The notes: generated by a model from the letters alone, not told the origin. A stretch of 64,000 bases of DNA from Rhodobacter sp. 24-YEA-8 (GCF_900105075.1 NZ_FNSK01000001.1:1997001-2061000); one strand, 5' to 3'. Shown: positions 50,207 to 60,273, counted from the stretch's first letter. Translations and numbers: made by a program.

Positions 50207-51865
50207 TCAGATGCCCTGCCCGGCGAAAATCGTCTCGATCCGCGCCATCATCTCGGGTTTGTAGTCGCCGCCCAGCACCTCGGCCCAGGCTCTTAGATAG
50301 TGTTTCGCGGCATAGACATGGCCGTGCCCGGGCGGCGTCGTGGTTGCGGTCATCATGTCAAACCCAAGCTGAAGAAAGGTCACCACCGGCCACCATCTGA
50401 GGCTCGGGCTGACATCGGGGCCGCGTGATCCCCTGAGCCAGGCCGGCGCGCGCCACAGCGTCCCGGTCGAGAAAAACACAATCGGGTCAGAGGGATATTC
50501 CAGGTAAATCATCCGCATGACCCCCCAGGGGGCGTAGGTGTGGGACTGAGGCTGCTGCGTCATCACCCTGATGGCCGAACCGTCGCGGTAGCGCGGTGCC
50601 CAGGCCGGGCTGTCCGGCACACGGCTGGCCAGAAGCTGCTGCCAGCCGCGCATGGCAAAGGGCGGTCCGGCCCAGAGCGCGCCCTGCGGCGGGTCTGACA
50701 AAAGATCCTGCCAGGAGATCGGCAATTCACCATTGCGGGCCCCCAGCGACAGGCCGAACAGATAAAGCTCGGGCCGGCTTGCCTCCGGCAGGTTGCGCCA
50801 GTGGCCATAGATTTCGCGAAACACCGCCACCGCGCTTTCAGCGCCATATTCCGGTTGCAAAATCAAAGACATCCAGCTCGGCAGATAGGAATATTGCACC
50901 GCAACCACCGCCACATCCCCGCCGGTGAGGTAATCCAGCGGCTGCATCCCTGCCGGGTCCATCCAGCCGGTGCCGGTGGGGGTTGCGATCACCAGCACGC
51001 GGCGGTCAAAGGCGCCGACGCGCAGCGCCTCTTCCAGCGCCAGCCGCCCCCGCTGATCGGCGTCAGGGGCCGAATTCAGCCCGACATAGATGCGCAGCGG
51101 CTCCAGCGCCGGCGCCCCGGTAATCGCAGTGATCGCCGCCGCATCGGGCTCTGCAAGGACCCAGTCACGCCCAGCAGCGCCCAGCCCGTCCCATCCGACA
51201 AGCGAGGCGGCAGAGCCCGATTTCAACGCATCATCGGGTGCCGCCTTTTCCGGCGGGATCAGCCGGTCAAGGGCTGCATAGGTCTCGTCCAGTGCCTGCA
51301 ACACGCGGCCCAGCATCACATCATTGCCGACCGCCCAGAAGAGCAGCAGCGCCAGTGTGATCCCGGTCAGTTTCGCCAGCCGGCGCGGGATGAAGGCTTC
51401 AAGCTGCGTCGCAATCACGCGCCAGAGCCGCCGGAACAACCGACCCAGAAACACCAGCACCAGCGCGACAAAAGCCGCGACCGCGAGAATCGTGAAAGGG
51501 CGCGCGGTCTCGACCGGCGGGATCCCCATTGCGGCATGGATGTCGTTTTGCCAGCCGGTGACATTCCACAGCGCCCAGAGGATCGCCGCCCCCGCAATCA
51601 GCAGCCCGAGCGTCATCTTGATCCGCAGCACCCTGGGCGCGGCGGGTCCGGATTCGACCACCCACTGGCGCAGCACCATCAGCGTATATCCCACCAGATA
51701 GCCAATCGCGAAACAGATGCCGCCAAGCGCCCCCTGCACCAGAGCGGCGCGCGGAATCAGCGAGGGCGATAAAGAGACCGCGAAGAAAAGTGCCCCAAGC
51801 GCCAGACCCGCCGCCGAGGGCCGACCAAAAAGTGAGGCATCTTTAACTCTGCGCCAACGCAACAT
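50207..51865 (-). CDS. Abhydrolase_9 family membrane alpha/beta-hydrolase
   Basis: A 552-residue protein of the Abhydrolase_9 family with its N-terminal membrane domain. Four or more hydrophobic segments lie in residues 15-190 (AGLALGALFFAVSLSPSLIP, GALGGICFAIGYLVGYTLMVL, LGLLIAGAAILWALW, ILAVAAFVALVLVFLG). The C-terminal hydrolase domain (from about 235) has LEEALRVGAFDRRVLVIATPTGTGW, the nucleophile elbow LYLFGLSLGARNGE and a terminal GHGHVYAAKHYLRAW with a candidate catalytic histidine. Its substrate is unknown; membrane lipids are plausible. A G-rich ribosome site lies before the ATG. Confidence 0.9.
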   Translation of the reverse strand: MLRWRRVKDASLFGRPSAAGLALGALFFAVSLSPSLIPRAALVQGALGGICFAIGYLVGYTLMVLRQWVVESGPAAPRVLRIKMTLGLLIAGAAILWALWNVTGWQNDIHAAMGIPPVETARPFTILAVAAFVALVLVFLGRLFRRLWRVIATQLEAFIPRRLAKLTGITLALLLFWAVGNDVMLGRVLQALDETYAALDRLIPPEKAAPDDALKSGSAASLVGWDGLGAAGRDWVLAEPDAAAITAITGAPALEPLRIYVGLNSAPDADQRGRLALEEALRVGAFDRRVLVIATPTGTGWMDPAGMQPLDYLTGGDVAVVAVQYSYLPSWMSLILQPEYGAESAVAVFREIYGHWRNLPEASRPELYLFGLSLGARNGELPISWQDLLSDPPQGALWAGPPFAMRGWQQLLASRVPDSPAWAPRYRDGSAIRVMTQQPQSHTYAPWGVMRMIYLEYPSDPIVFFSTGTLWRAPAWLRGSRGPDVSPSLRWWPVVTFLQLGFDMMTATTTPPGHGHVYAAKHYLRAWAEVLGGDYKPEMMARIETIFAGQGI

Positions 51866-51934
51866 TCCGGGCTCCGTCCTGAAGTGATGGGCAGTTTCGC
51901 CGCCCGCACGGCGGGGTCAAGGCCCGGCGTTCCC

Positions 51935-52813
51935 TTACCGCCCCTGGGCCATTTTCGGCGCGCGAAAGACACGGGTGCTGGCAAAACAATCCTCAAGCCG
52001 GTTCAGCCGGTCCCGGACCTGATCCGGCATATGCGACTGGACCTGCGCCAGCAGTGCCTCGACCACCATCAAAAGCACCGCGGTCGAATCCCAGGCTGCG
52101 GGCATTTCGATATGGCAGGGCAGCACATGGCGCGAATGCGAGGCCGCGGGCGAAAGCCAGCGATCGGTGATCAGCACCACCTCGGCCCCCTGGACCGCCG
52201 CGAATTCGGCAAATTGAACCGCATTCGATTCGTAGCGGCGGATGTCGAAGATCACCACCACATCACCGGGCGCGAGATCAAGCAGCGCCTGCTGCCAGTC
52301 GGTGAGGTGATCGGCGATCCAGGTGACATCGGGGCGAATGACCCTGAGCAATGTCGCCATGTAATCGGCCAGCGCATGGGTCAGCCGCCCGCCCATCACC
52401 ACCACCCGGCGCGACATATCCGCCATCAGCGCCGCAGAGCCGTTGAAATCCGCCGCCGGAATCAGGTTAAGCGTTGCGCCGATATTGGCCACGACCTGCG
52501 CGGCAAAGCCCTGAAGCGGGTGGCTCCGTCCTTCTCCCGGTACGGCCGGGGCGCCAAGCGGGGTCACGAGAAGGTCTTCGACTTCGACCCGCAGCGCCGC
52601 CTGGTAATCCGACCAGCCCCTGAAGCCCAGCTTTTGCACCAGCCGCACGATGGTGGGCGAGGACACATCCGCCGCGCGCGCCAGCGTGGTGATCGAGCCA
52701 AGCGCTGACATCGGAAAATGCGACAGGATATGGGTCGCGACCTGGCGCTCGGCCCGGGTCAGATCGTTGAGCGAGGCCCGCATTCTGTTTTCGATGCTCA
52801 GGCCCTGGTCCAT
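51935..52813 (-). CDS. MurR/RpiR-family transcriptional regulator
   Basis: A 292-residue RpiR-type regulator. The N-terminal helix-turn-helix (about 20-80) reads RAERQVATHILSHFPMSALGSITTLARAADVSSPTIVRLVQKLGFRGWSDYQAAL. The C-terminal SIS domain (about 125-260; RRVVVMGGRLTHALADYMATLL, DVVVIFDIRRYESNAVQFAEFAA) normally senses a phosphosugar or related ligand. It is divergent from the TRAP/GS-like operon across 250 bases, making it the likely local regulator. The region between has AAGATT ... AATCTT arms around 52884-52920 that may be its site. Confidence 0.93.
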   Translation of the reverse strand: MDQGLSIENRMRASLNDLTRAERQVATHILSHFPMSALGSITTLARAADVSSPTIVRLVQKLGFRGWSDYQAALRVEVEDLLVTPLGAPAVPGEGRSHPLQGFAAQVVANIGATLNLIPAADFNGSAALMADMSRRVVVMGGRLTHALADYMATLLRVIRPDVTWIADHLTDWQQALLDLAPGDVVVIFDIRRYESNAVQFAEFAAVQGAEVVLITDRWLSPAASHSRHVLPCHIEMPAAWDSTAVLLMVVEALLAQVQSHMPDQVRDRLNRLEDCFASTRVFRAPKMAQGR

Positions 52814-53067
52814 GCGCCCCCCTTTGCGGCAGTGTCCCCCGGGGCTTTGTCACCCCGGAAATATCACGGGCAGGGTTGCAGAAAAGATTGTAACAGGAAA
52901 CAGCATTCTGAAATAATCTTGACAGCGCCCCCGCCAGAGGGTGACCCTTAGGAAAAAACAGGGAGCCGACTCGTCCATGTCCTTTCCGGGATCATCCTCC
53001 TGCCGGCTTTGCCGGGCGGGCTATGTCTGTCGACCTTTGTTCCCTGCCGGCTGCGGAGGCTGACACG

Positions 53068-53574
53068 ATGCCGATATTCCTTATCCGGCTGGTGCTGATC
53101 ATCGAAAAGATCAACACCATCATCGGCCGCCTCGCGATGTATCTGATCTTCGCGCTGGCCGGCGTTCTGCTTTACTCTGTGATCGCAAAGGCGTTTTTCC
53201 GCCCCGCGCTCTGGACCCAGGAAATGGCCCAGTTCACCATGGTCGGCTATTTCGTCCTTGGCGGTGCCTATTCGCTGATCCTTGGCGCCAATGTGCGGAT
53301 GGATCTGCTTTACGGTCGCTGGAGCGTGAAAACCCAGGCGCTGGTCGATTGTTTTACCGTATTCTGCATGATCTTCTTCCTCGTCATCGTCCTTTGGGGC
53401 GGGATTGAAAGCACGATCTACTCGTTCGAATTCGGTGAGCGGTCCCGCACCGTCTGGCGGCCCTATATGGCCCCGATCAAGATCGTGATCTGCTTCGGCG
53501 TCTTCCTGATGATCCTGCAATCCATCGCCTTTCTCATCCGCGACATTGCGACTTTGCGCGGAGTGAAAATCTGA
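53068..53574 (+). CDS. dctQ: TRAP transporter small permease (DctQ)
   Basis: A 168-residue small membrane subunit of a tripartite ATP-independent periplasmic transporter, with four membrane spans (for example LAMYLIFALAGVLLYSVIAKAFF and FTVFCMIFFLVIVLWGGIEST). GGAGG is eight bases before ATG 53068; the open frame from 53023 has no such site. The stop overlaps the dctM ATG (TGATG). Confidence 0.93.
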   Translation: MPIFLIRLVLIIEKINTIIGRLAMYLIFALAGVLLYSVIAKAFFRPALWTQEMAQFTMVGYFVLGGAYSLILGANVRMDLLYGRWSVKTQALVDCFTVFCMIFFLVIVLWGGIESTIYSFEFGERSRTVWRPYMAPIKIVICFGVFLMILQSIAFLIRDIATLRGVKI

Positions 53575-54920
53575 TGCCCTACGAATATATCGCCATCGTC
53601 ATGTTCATGGGCATGATGGCCATGCTCATGACCGGCCAGCGGGTCTTTGCCGGCATCGGTTTTGTCGCCGTGGTCGCCACCATCGCGCTTTGGGGGGATC
53701 GGGGGGGCTATGACATCGCCTTCACCACCACCATCAAGCTGATGAACTGGTATCCGATGCTCACCCTGCCGATGTTCGTCTGGATGGGCTATGTGATGTC
53801 CGAGGCGCGGCTGGCCGATGACCTCTACAAGATGTTCCATGTCTGGTTCGGGCCAATCCCCGGCGGTCTGGCTATTGGCACGATCCTTTTGATGGTGCTG
53901 ATCTCTGCCATGAACGGGCTGTCGGTCGCAGGTCTTGCGATTGGCGCCACCATCGCCCTGCCCGAGCTTCTGAAGCGCGGCTATGACAAACGGATGGTAA
54001 CCGGGATCATCCAGGGCGGCTCGTCGCTGGGGATCCTGGTGCCCCCCTCGATCGTGCTGGTGCTTTACTCGATGATCGCGCGCCAGCCGGTCGGGCAGAT
54101 CTGGCTTGCCGGCGTCTTTCCGGGCCTGCTGATGGCCGGGTTCTTCCTCCTTTATGTGGTGATCCGCTGCGGCATCAACCCGAAGCTCGGCCCGCCGCTG
54201 AGCCAGGAGGAGCGCGATTCCATCACCTGGGGCGAGAAGATCCGCCTGCTGCGCGCCGGTATCCTGCCGGTGGTGATCTTTGCCTCGATGATGGGCCCCT
54301 TCGTGCTGGGCTATGTCAGCCTTGTCGAGGCCTCGGTGGTCGGCGCGATGATCGCGACGCTGGTGGCGCTGGTGAAAGGCCGCATCACGAAAAAGGTCTG
54401 GGAGAACTGCCTCGTCAACACGCTGGGCGTCACCTGTATGTTCATGTGGATCCTGCTGGCGGCGATGGCCTTCGGTGCGGTGTTTGACGGTCTGGGCGCG
54501 GTGAAGGCGATTGAGGCCTTCTTCCTCGAAGATCTCGGGCTTGGCCCCTGGGGGATCGTGATCCTGATGCAGGTCTCGTTCCTGATCATGGGCATGTTCC
54601 TTGATGACACCGCCATGCTGGTGATCGTGGCGCCGCTTTATATTCCGTTGGTGGCCAAGCTTGATCTTGGCATGCCGCCACAGGATGTGCTGATCTGGTA
54701 CGGGGTGCTTTACACCATCACCTGTCAGGTGGCCTATATCACGCCGCCCTTCGGCTATAACCTGTTCCTGATGCGCGCCATGGCGCCGGACCATGTTTCA
54801 CTCTCCGATATTTACCGCTCCATCGTGCCGATTGTCGCGATTATGATCCTGACTCTGGCTGTGATCATGACCTTCCCCGAGATCGCACTTTGGCTGCCAC
54901 ATCAGGTTTACGGACCATAA
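53574..54920 (+). CDS. dctM: TRAP transporter large permease (DctM)
   Basis: A 448-residue DctM-type ion-coupled permease with about 12 membrane spans. Family features include MFVWMGYVMSEARLADDLYKMFHVWFGPIPGGLAIGTI, GIIQGGSSLGILVPPSIVLVLYSMIA and the final GYNLFLMRAMAP. It imports the substrate delivered by the DctP protein, using a sodium gradient. Translation is coupled to dctQ. Confidence 0.96.
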   Translation: MPYEYIAIVMFMGMMAMLMTGQRVFAGIGFVAVVATIALWGDRGGYDIAFTTTIKLMNWYPMLTLPMFVWMGYVMSEARLADDLYKMFHVWFGPIPGGLAIGTILLMVLISAMNGLSVAGLAIGATIALPELLKRGYDKRMVTGIIQGGSSLGILVPPSIVLVLYSMIARQPVGQIWLAGVFPGLLMAGFFLLYVVIRCGINPKLGPPLSQEERDSITWGEKIRLLRAGILPVVIFASMMGPFVLGYVSLVEASVVGAMIATLVALVKGRITKKVWENCLVNTLGVTCMFMWILLAAMAFGAVFDGLGAVKAIEAFFLEDLGLGPWGIVILMQVSFLIMGMFLDDTAMLVIVAPLYIPLVAKLDLGMPPQDVLIWYGVLYTITCQVAYITPPFGYNLFLMRAMAPDHVSLSDIYRSIVPIVAIMILTLAVIMTFPEIALWLPHQVYGP

Positions 54921-54966
54921 CCGGGCAAACCGGAATTCAATTAAGAACCCACCAACGGAGGTAAAA

Positions 54967-56010
54967 ATGACGACGAACAGACGGAAATTCCTGACCAGCG
55001 GGGCGCTTGCCGCCGGTGCAGCCGCCCTCGCCGCCCCCGCCGTTCGCGCGCAGGCCGCGCCGATCAAATGGCGTATGCAGACCTATGCCGGTGCGGCGCT
55101 TGGCGAGCATGTCTGCAAGCCCGCGATTGACAAGTTCAACCAGATTGCTGCCGGCCAGATGGAGATCGAGCTTTATTACGCCGATCAGCTGGTTCCGACC
55201 TCGGAACTGTTCCGCGCCATGCAATCGGGCACCATCGACGCAGTGCAGTCTGATGACGATTCCATGCAATCGCCGACCGAAGTGACCGTGTTCGGCGGCT
55301 ATTTCCCCTTTGCCTCGCGCTATTCGCTCGATGTGCCGGTTCTGTTCAACCAATATGGGCTGAAGCAGATCTGGGAAGAGGAATATGCCAAGGTCGGCGT
55401 GAAGCATATTTCAGCCGGATCCTGGGATCCCTGCCATTTCGCGACGAAAGATCCGATCAATTCGCTGAAGGATCTTGAGGGCAAGCGCGTCTTCACCTTC
55501 CCGACCGCCGGGCGGTTCCTGGCGCAATTCGGCGTGGTGCCGATGCAGCTGCCCTGGGAAGATATCCAGGTCGCGCTGCAAACCGGCGAACTGGACGGCA
55601 TTGCCTGGTCGGGGATCACCGAGGATTACACCGTCGGTTGGGCCGATGTGACCAAATACTTCCTCACCAACAACATCTCCGGCGCCTGGATTGGCCATTT
55701 CTTCGCCAATGCCGACCGCTGGAACGAAGTCCCTGACCATCTGAAAGCGCTGATGGAAGTCTGCTTCGAGCAATCGCATTACTACCGTCAGTGGTGGTAT
55801 TGGGGTGGTGAGGCCGATCTGCGCGTCAACGGCCCGAAACTGCAACTCACCTCGATCCCGGATGAGGAATGGAATACGGTCGAGGCGAAAGCCCGCGACT
55901 TCTGGGATGAGATCGCGACAGAATCCGAGACCAAAGCTAAGGTCGTCGAAATCTTCAAAAAATACAACGATGTGATGGCCAAAGCCGGTCGTCCTTACCG
56001 TTACGGCTGA
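54967..56010 (+). CDS. dctP: TRAP transporter substrate-binding protein (DctP family)
   Basis: A 347-residue periplasmic solute-binding protein. The N-terminus MTTNRRKFLTSGALAAGAAALAAPAVRAQ has a twin-arginine-like RRKFLT signal, so export may be by Tat. The mature part shows DctP-type blocks (KWRMQTYAGAALGEHVCKPAIDKFNQIAAGQMEIELYY; LFRAMQSGTIDAVQSD; DLEGKRVFTFPTAGRFLAQFG; LQTGELDGIAWSGITEDYTVGWADVTKYF). It resembles the mannitol/2-keto-acid-type TRAP binding proteins, which often take organic acids, but the ligand cannot be read from sequence. AACGGAGGT precedes the ATG. Confidence 0.94.
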   Translation: MTTNRRKFLTSGALAAGAAALAAPAVRAQAAPIKWRMQTYAGAALGEHVCKPAIDKFNQIAAGQMEIELYYADQLVPTSELFRAMQSGTIDAVQSDDDSMQSPTEVTVFGGYFPFASRYSLDVPVLFNQYGLKQIWEEEYAKVGVKHISAGSWDPCHFATKDPINSLKDLEGKRVFTFPTAGRFLAQFGVVPMQLPWEDIQVALQTGELDGIAWSGITEDYTVGWADVTKYFLTNNISGAWIGHFFANADRWNEVPDHLKALMEVCFEQSHYYRQWWYWGGEADLRVNGPKLQLTSIPDEEWNTVEAKARDFWDEIATESETKAKVVEIFKKYNDVMAKAGRPYRYG

Positions 56011-56017
56011 TCCAGTC

Positions 56018-56047
56018 GGGGCAGTGGTGGCCATTCCACCCTGCCCC
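56018..56047 (+). terminator. Intercistronic hairpin after dctP
   Basis: GGGGCAG/CTGCCCC encloses GGTGG-CCATT-CCACC with one bulged T. There is no T-run, so it is more likely an mRNA-stabilising or attenuating hairpin that favours expression of the binding protein over downstream genes. Confidence 0.65.
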
Positions 56048-56212
56048 ATTACATTCGGGCAGGTGAATTACCTGCGGGGAGAGAAAAGGACGTGAGTGTG
56101 ATGCGGATTGCTGAGGATTGCTGGCCCAGAAAGCCGGAATTCGGTGGTGGTGGATCTTTATCTGCTCCTGCATCCAATTCCTGATCCTTCTGAAAAAAAA
56201 TCGAGACCAACT

Positions 56213-57580
56213 ATGCCCGCAAATCTTACACTCGAAACCCTGAAAGTCGCCTTCGAAGCCGGTGAGATCGACACTGTTCTGGTCGTTGCTCCGGATATGC
56301 AGGGCCGGCTGATGGGAAAACGCTTCCATGCCGGTTTCTTCCTCGACAGCGGCTATAATGAGACGCATTGCTGCAATTACCTGCTGGCGCTCGACATGGA
56401 AATGAACACCGTGCCGGGTTATAAATCCGCCGGCTGGTCACAAGGCTATGGCGATTACGTCATGAAGCCCGATCTGGAGACATTGCGTCGCCTGCCCTGG
56501 CTTCCCGGCACGGCGATGGTGATGTGTGATCTGCTGGATCACCACACCCATGAAGAGATCACCATCTCTCCGCGTGCGATCCTGAAGAAACAGGTGAAAC
56601 GCGCACGTGCCATGGGGTTTGAACCCATGATGGCGACCGAGCTGGAATTCTATCTTTTCGAGAACAGCTACGAAAATCTGCGCGACGATGGCTTCGGCAA
56701 TCTGCGCCCGATTTCGGCCTATAATGAAGATTACCATATCTTCCAGACCTCGAAAGAAGAGCCGGTCATGCGCAAGTTGCGCAATGATCTTTATGCGGCC
56801 GGTATCCCGGTTGAAAATACCAAGGGCGAGGCCGACAGCGGTCAGGGTGAAGTGAATTACCGCTATTCCGATGCCATGGATACTGCGGATAATCACACCA
56901 TCATCAAACAGGCCGTAAAAGAAATTGCCTGGACCATGGGTAAATCCGTGACCTTCATGGCGAAATATCAAACGGATAAGGCCGGCTCCGCGGCCCATGT
57001 CCACCAGTCGCTCTGGACCCTCGATGGCAAACCGGCCTTTTTCGATAAAGACGCCGATCACAGCATGTCACAGGTGATGCGCCATTTCATTGCCGGCCAG
57101 TTGGAAGCAGCCGAAGAAATGACCGTGTTTTTCGCCCCCTATGTGAACAGCTATAAGCGTTTCTGCGCCGGTCTCTTTGCCCCGACCAAAATCGTATGGT
57201 CCGGCGACAATCGCACTGCGGGTTTCCGCGTCTGCGGCGAGGGCACCAAGGCCGTCCGCGTCGAATGCCGTATCCCCGGCTCGGATGTGAACCCCTATGT
57301 CGCCTGCGCCGCGCTGCTCGCAGCGGGCCTTGACGGCATCGAGCGCAAACTCGAGCTTGAGCCCGAAATGACCGGCGATCTCTACGCCGCCTCCGGGGTA
57401 CGTGAAATCCCGAAGAGCCTCCGCGATGCAGCGGCAAAGCTGAAATCCTCGGCGATGCTTCGCAAAGCCTTTGGCGATGACGTGGTCGATCACTACCATC
57501 ATGCAGCACAATGGGAGATCTCTGAGACCGATCGCGTGGTTACAGATTTCGAACTGAAACGGCTGCTTGAACGCGCCTGA
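56213..57580 (+). CDS. Glutamine-synthetase-like gamma-glutamyl ligase
   Basis: A 455-residue member of the glutamine synthetase superfamily in the type III/PuuA-like branch. Catalytic-domain motifs include MMATELEFYLFE, GEADSGQGEVNYRYSDAMDTADNHTIIKQAVKEIAW (metal glutamates), KAGSAAHVHQSLW, the glutamate/ATP region FAPYVNSYKRFCAGLFAPTKIVWSGDNRTAGFRV, and VECRIPGSDVNPYVACAALLAAGLDGI. Paralogues join glutamate to polyamines, ethanolamine, isopropylamine or methylamine. Here it follows a TRAP importer and precedes dehydrogenases, which points to catabolism of an amine or amino alcohol rather than ammonia assimilation. The frame is open from 56108, but ATG 56213 fits the family. Confidence 0.9.
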   Translation: MPANLTLETLKVAFEAGEIDTVLVVAPDMQGRLMGKRFHAGFFLDSGYNETHCCNYLLALDMEMNTVPGYKSAGWSQGYGDYVMKPDLETLRRLPWLPGTAMVMCDLLDHHTHEEITISPRAILKKQVKRARAMGFEPMMATELEFYLFENSYENLRDDGFGNLRPISAYNEDYHIFQTSKEEPVMRKLRNDLYAAGIPVENTKGEADSGQGEVNYRYSDAMDTADNHTIIKQAVKEIAWTMGKSVTFMAKYQTDKAGSAAHVHQSLWTLDGKPAFFDKDADHSMSQVMRHFIAGQLEAAEEMTVFFAPYVNSYKRFCAGLFAPTKIVWSGDNRTAGFRVCGEGTKAVRVECRIPGSDVNPYVACAALLAAGLDGIERKLELEPEMTGDLYAASGVREIPKSLRDAAAKLKSSAMLRKAFGDDVVDHYHHAAQWEISETDRVVTDFELKRLLERA

Positions 57581-57650
57581 ACCGCGGTAAACTTGCATAT
57601 TTCCGACACAGGGGGGCGCGCGCCTCCCTGTCCTCTCACACAGGTGAAAC

Positions 57651-59033
57651 ATGAATCCGATCAAACTGATCTCGCCGGTCGACGGCTCGACTTATGTCGA
57701 GCGCCAGCCGCTTGACCTCGCCAGCGCCGAGGCTGCGGTTTCCCGCGCCCGCGCTGCACAACCGGCCTGGGCCGCGCGCCCTTTGTCTGAACGTATCGCG
57801 CTGGTGAAAGCCGGCGTCGCGAAACTGACCGGGCTGAAAGACGCAATCGTGCCGGAACTCGCCGCCCAGATGGGGCGTCCGGTCAAATTCGGCGCCGGCG
57901 AGTTTGGCGGCGTCACGGTGCGCGCCGACTATATGGCCTCTATCGCCGAAGAAACGCTGGCGCCGAAAGTCATTGAAGACAGTGATAAATTCCGCCGCTA
58001 TCTCGCACGCGAGGCCCTTGGCGTCATCTTCGTCATCGCGCCCTGGAACTACCCCTTCCTGACCGCAATCAATACGATCATCCCCGGTCTGATCGCTGGC
58101 AATACCATTGTTCTGAAACATGCGAGCCAGACCCTTGTGGCAGGCGAGCGCCTTGCCGAGGCGTTCCACGCCGCCGGGATTCCGGCAGATGTGTTCCAGA
58201 ATGTGGTGCTCGACCACGCCGTGACCGAAAAGCTGATCGCGGATCGCAGGTTCGATTTTGTCAATTTCACCGGTTCGGTGAATGGTGGCAAGGCGATTGA
58301 GCGCGCGGCTGCCGGCACCTTCACCCCGCTTGGGCTGGAGCTTGGCGGCAAAGACCCGGGCTATGTCCGCGCCGATGCGAATGTCGATGCGGCGGTCGAT
58401 ACGCTGATGGATGGCGCGATGTTCAATTCCGGACAGTGCTGCTGCGGGATCGAGCGGATCTATGTCCATGAGTCGCTCTATGACTCATTCGTTGAAAAAG
58501 CCGTTGCCTGGGTAAATGGCCTGAAACTCGGCAATCCGAACGATCAGACCACGACGCTTGGCCCGATGGCGAATGTCCGCTTTGCGAAAGTCGTGCGCGA
58601 CCAGATCGCAGACGCCATTGCAAAAGGCGCAAAGCCTCTGGTCGATCCGGCGCAATTCCCTGCCGATGATGGCGGCGCCTATCTCGCGCCTCAGATCCTC
58701 GTCAATGTCGATCATTCCATGTCGGTGATGACGGAAGAGAGCTTTGGCCCGGTTGTCGGAATTATGAAGGTTTCCTCGGATGAGGAGGCTTTGCGGCTGA
58801 TGAATGACAGCCCCTATGGTCTCACCGCCTCGATCTGGACCGAAGATTACGACACCGCCGCCGAACTGGGTCAACAGGTCGAGACCGGTACCGTTTTCAT
58901 GAACCGCGCCGACTATCTCGACCCTGCCCTGTGCTGGACCGGCACCAAGGATACCGGCCGCGGCGGTTCGCTCTCCTATCTGGGTTACCATTCGGTGACC
59001 CGCCCGAAATCCTACCATCTCAAGAAGGTGTAA
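57651..59033 (+). CDS. NAD(P)-dependent aldehyde dehydrogenase
   Basis: A 460-residue aldehyde dehydrogenase. The N-terminal part carries VIFVIAPWNYPFLTAINTIIPGLIAGNTIVLKHASQT (cofactor and Asn-PWN). The catalytic glutamate is in LGLELGGKDPGYV, the nucleophile cysteine in MFNSGQCCCGIERIYV, and the C-terminal block is EESFGPVVGIMKV. It is a little shorter than typical (about 480), lacking some N-terminal residues. The position between the GS-like ligase and the alcohol dehydrogenase fits oxidation of a gamma-glutamyl amino aldehyde to the acid. Two bases separate it from the next ATG. Confidence 0.95.
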   Translation: MNPIKLISPVDGSTYVERQPLDLASAEAAVSRARAAQPAWAARPLSERIALVKAGVAKLTGLKDAIVPELAAQMGRPVKFGAGEFGGVTVRADYMASIAEETLAPKVIEDSDKFRRYLAREALGVIFVIAPWNYPFLTAINTIIPGLIAGNTIVLKHASQTLVAGERLAEAFHAAGIPADVFQNVVLDHAVTEKLIADRRFDFVNFTGSVNGGKAIERAAAGTFTPLGLELGGKDPGYVRADANVDAAVDTLMDGAMFNSGQCCCGIERIYVHESLYDSFVEKAVAWVNGLKLGNPNDQTTTLGPMANVRFAKVVRDQIADAIAKGAKPLVDPAQFPADDGGAYLAPQILVNVDHSMSVMTEESFGPVVGIMKVSSDEEALRLMNDSPYGLTASIWTEDYDTAAELGQQVETGTVFMNRADYLDPALCWTGTKDTGRGGSLSYLGYHSVTRPKSYHLKKV

Positions 59034-59034
59034 T

Positions 59035-60204
59035 ATGTCCACCGTTGACAAACAGGGCGTTCCCGACCGCAACTGGTCTTACCCGACCGCGATCAAATTC
59101 GGCGTAGGCCGGATTGCCGAACTGGCCGAACATGCCAAATCCACCGGCATGAAAAAGCCGCTGCTGGTGACCGACAAAGCGCTCGCCGCCCTGCCGATCA
59201 CCGCGCAGGCGCTGGACGTGCTCGAGGCTGCCGGCCTTGGTCGCGCGGTGTTTTCCGAGGTCGACCCGAACCCGAATGACAAGAACATGGCCGAAGGCAT
59301 CGCCGTCTATAAGGCGGGTGGCCATGACGGCGTGATCCTGTTCGGGGGCGGTTCGGCGCTGGATCTGGGCAAGATGATTGCGCTGATGGCGCATCAGCGC
59401 GCCGATCTTTCGGTCTGGGATCTGGAAGATATCGACGACTGGTTCACCCGCGCCGACAGCGACAAAATCGCGCCGATGGTGGCGGTTCCCACCACTGCCG
59501 GCACCGGGTCTGAGGTCGGGCGCGCCGGCGTTCTGACCAATCTCGCGACCCATAAGAAAAAGATCATCTTCCATCCGAAGCTCTTGCCGGCTGTCACCAT
59601 CTGCGACCCGGCCCTGACCGTTGGCATGCCGAAATTCATCACGGCCGGCACCGGCATGGATGCGCTGGCGCATTGCCTCGAGGCCTATTCCTCGCCCTTC
59701 TACCACCCGATGAGCCAGGGCATTGCGCTGGAAGGTCTGCGGCTGGTGAAAGAGAACCTCGTCACCGTTTACAACGATCCGGGCAATCTGCTGGCGCGCG
59801 GTCATATGATGTCGGCGGCGGCGATGGGGGCGGTTGCCTTCCAGAAAGGCCTTGGCGCGATCCATTCGCTGTCGCACCCGGTTGGCGCGGTCTACGGCAC
59901 CCATCACGGCACCACCAATGCCGTCGTGATGCCGATGGTGCTGGATTTCAACCGCCCGGTGATCGAGGACCGGATCAATGCCGCAAGCGCCTATCTGGGG
60001 CTGAAAGGCTTTGACGGCTTCCGCGCCTGGATCATGGAACTGCGTGAGCAACTGGCGATCCCGGCCAATCTGACCGCAATGGGGGTCGAGGCTGCACGTC
60101 TTGACGAGCTGACCGAAATGGCTCTGGAAGATCCGTCCTGCGGCGGCAATCCGATTGCTATGACGCGCGAGAATACCCGCGCGCTCTATCAGGCCTGCAT
60201 GTAA
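59035..60204 (+). CDS. Iron-containing alcohol dehydrogenase
   Basis: A 389-residue group III (Fe-dependent) alcohol dehydrogenase. NAD binding is shown by GGGSALDLGKMIAL and PTTAGTGSEVGRAGVLTN. Metal-binding residues sit in FITAGTGMDALAHCLEAYSSPFYHPMSQGIALEG and GAIHSLSHPVGAVYGTHHGTTNAVVMP. It would oxidise the hydroxyl of an imported or glutamylated substrate to an aldehyde for the adjacent aldehyde dehydrogenase. Confidence 0.95.
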   Translation: MSTVDKQGVPDRNWSYPTAIKFGVGRIAELAEHAKSTGMKKPLLVTDKALAALPITAQALDVLEAAGLGRAVFSEVDPNPNDKNMAEGIAVYKAGGHDGVILFGGGSALDLGKMIALMAHQRADLSVWDLEDIDDWFTRADSDKIAPMVAVPTTAGTGSEVGRAGVLTNLATHKKKIIFHPKLLPAVTICDPALTVGMPKFITAGTGMDALAHCLEAYSSPFYHPMSQGIALEGLRLVKENLVTVYNDPGNLLARGHMMSAAAMGAVAFQKGLGAIHSLSHPVGAVYGTHHGTTNAVVMPMVLDFNRPVIEDRINAASAYLGLKGFDGFRAWIMELREQLAIPANLTAMGVEAARLDELTEMALEDPSCGGNPIAMTRENTRALYQACM

Positions 60205-60273
60205 GATAATGTGAACTGAATCCGCCGGTCCCGCCATTGTGGGGCCGGCATTTGTTCGAAAAGTGCAAGCAGC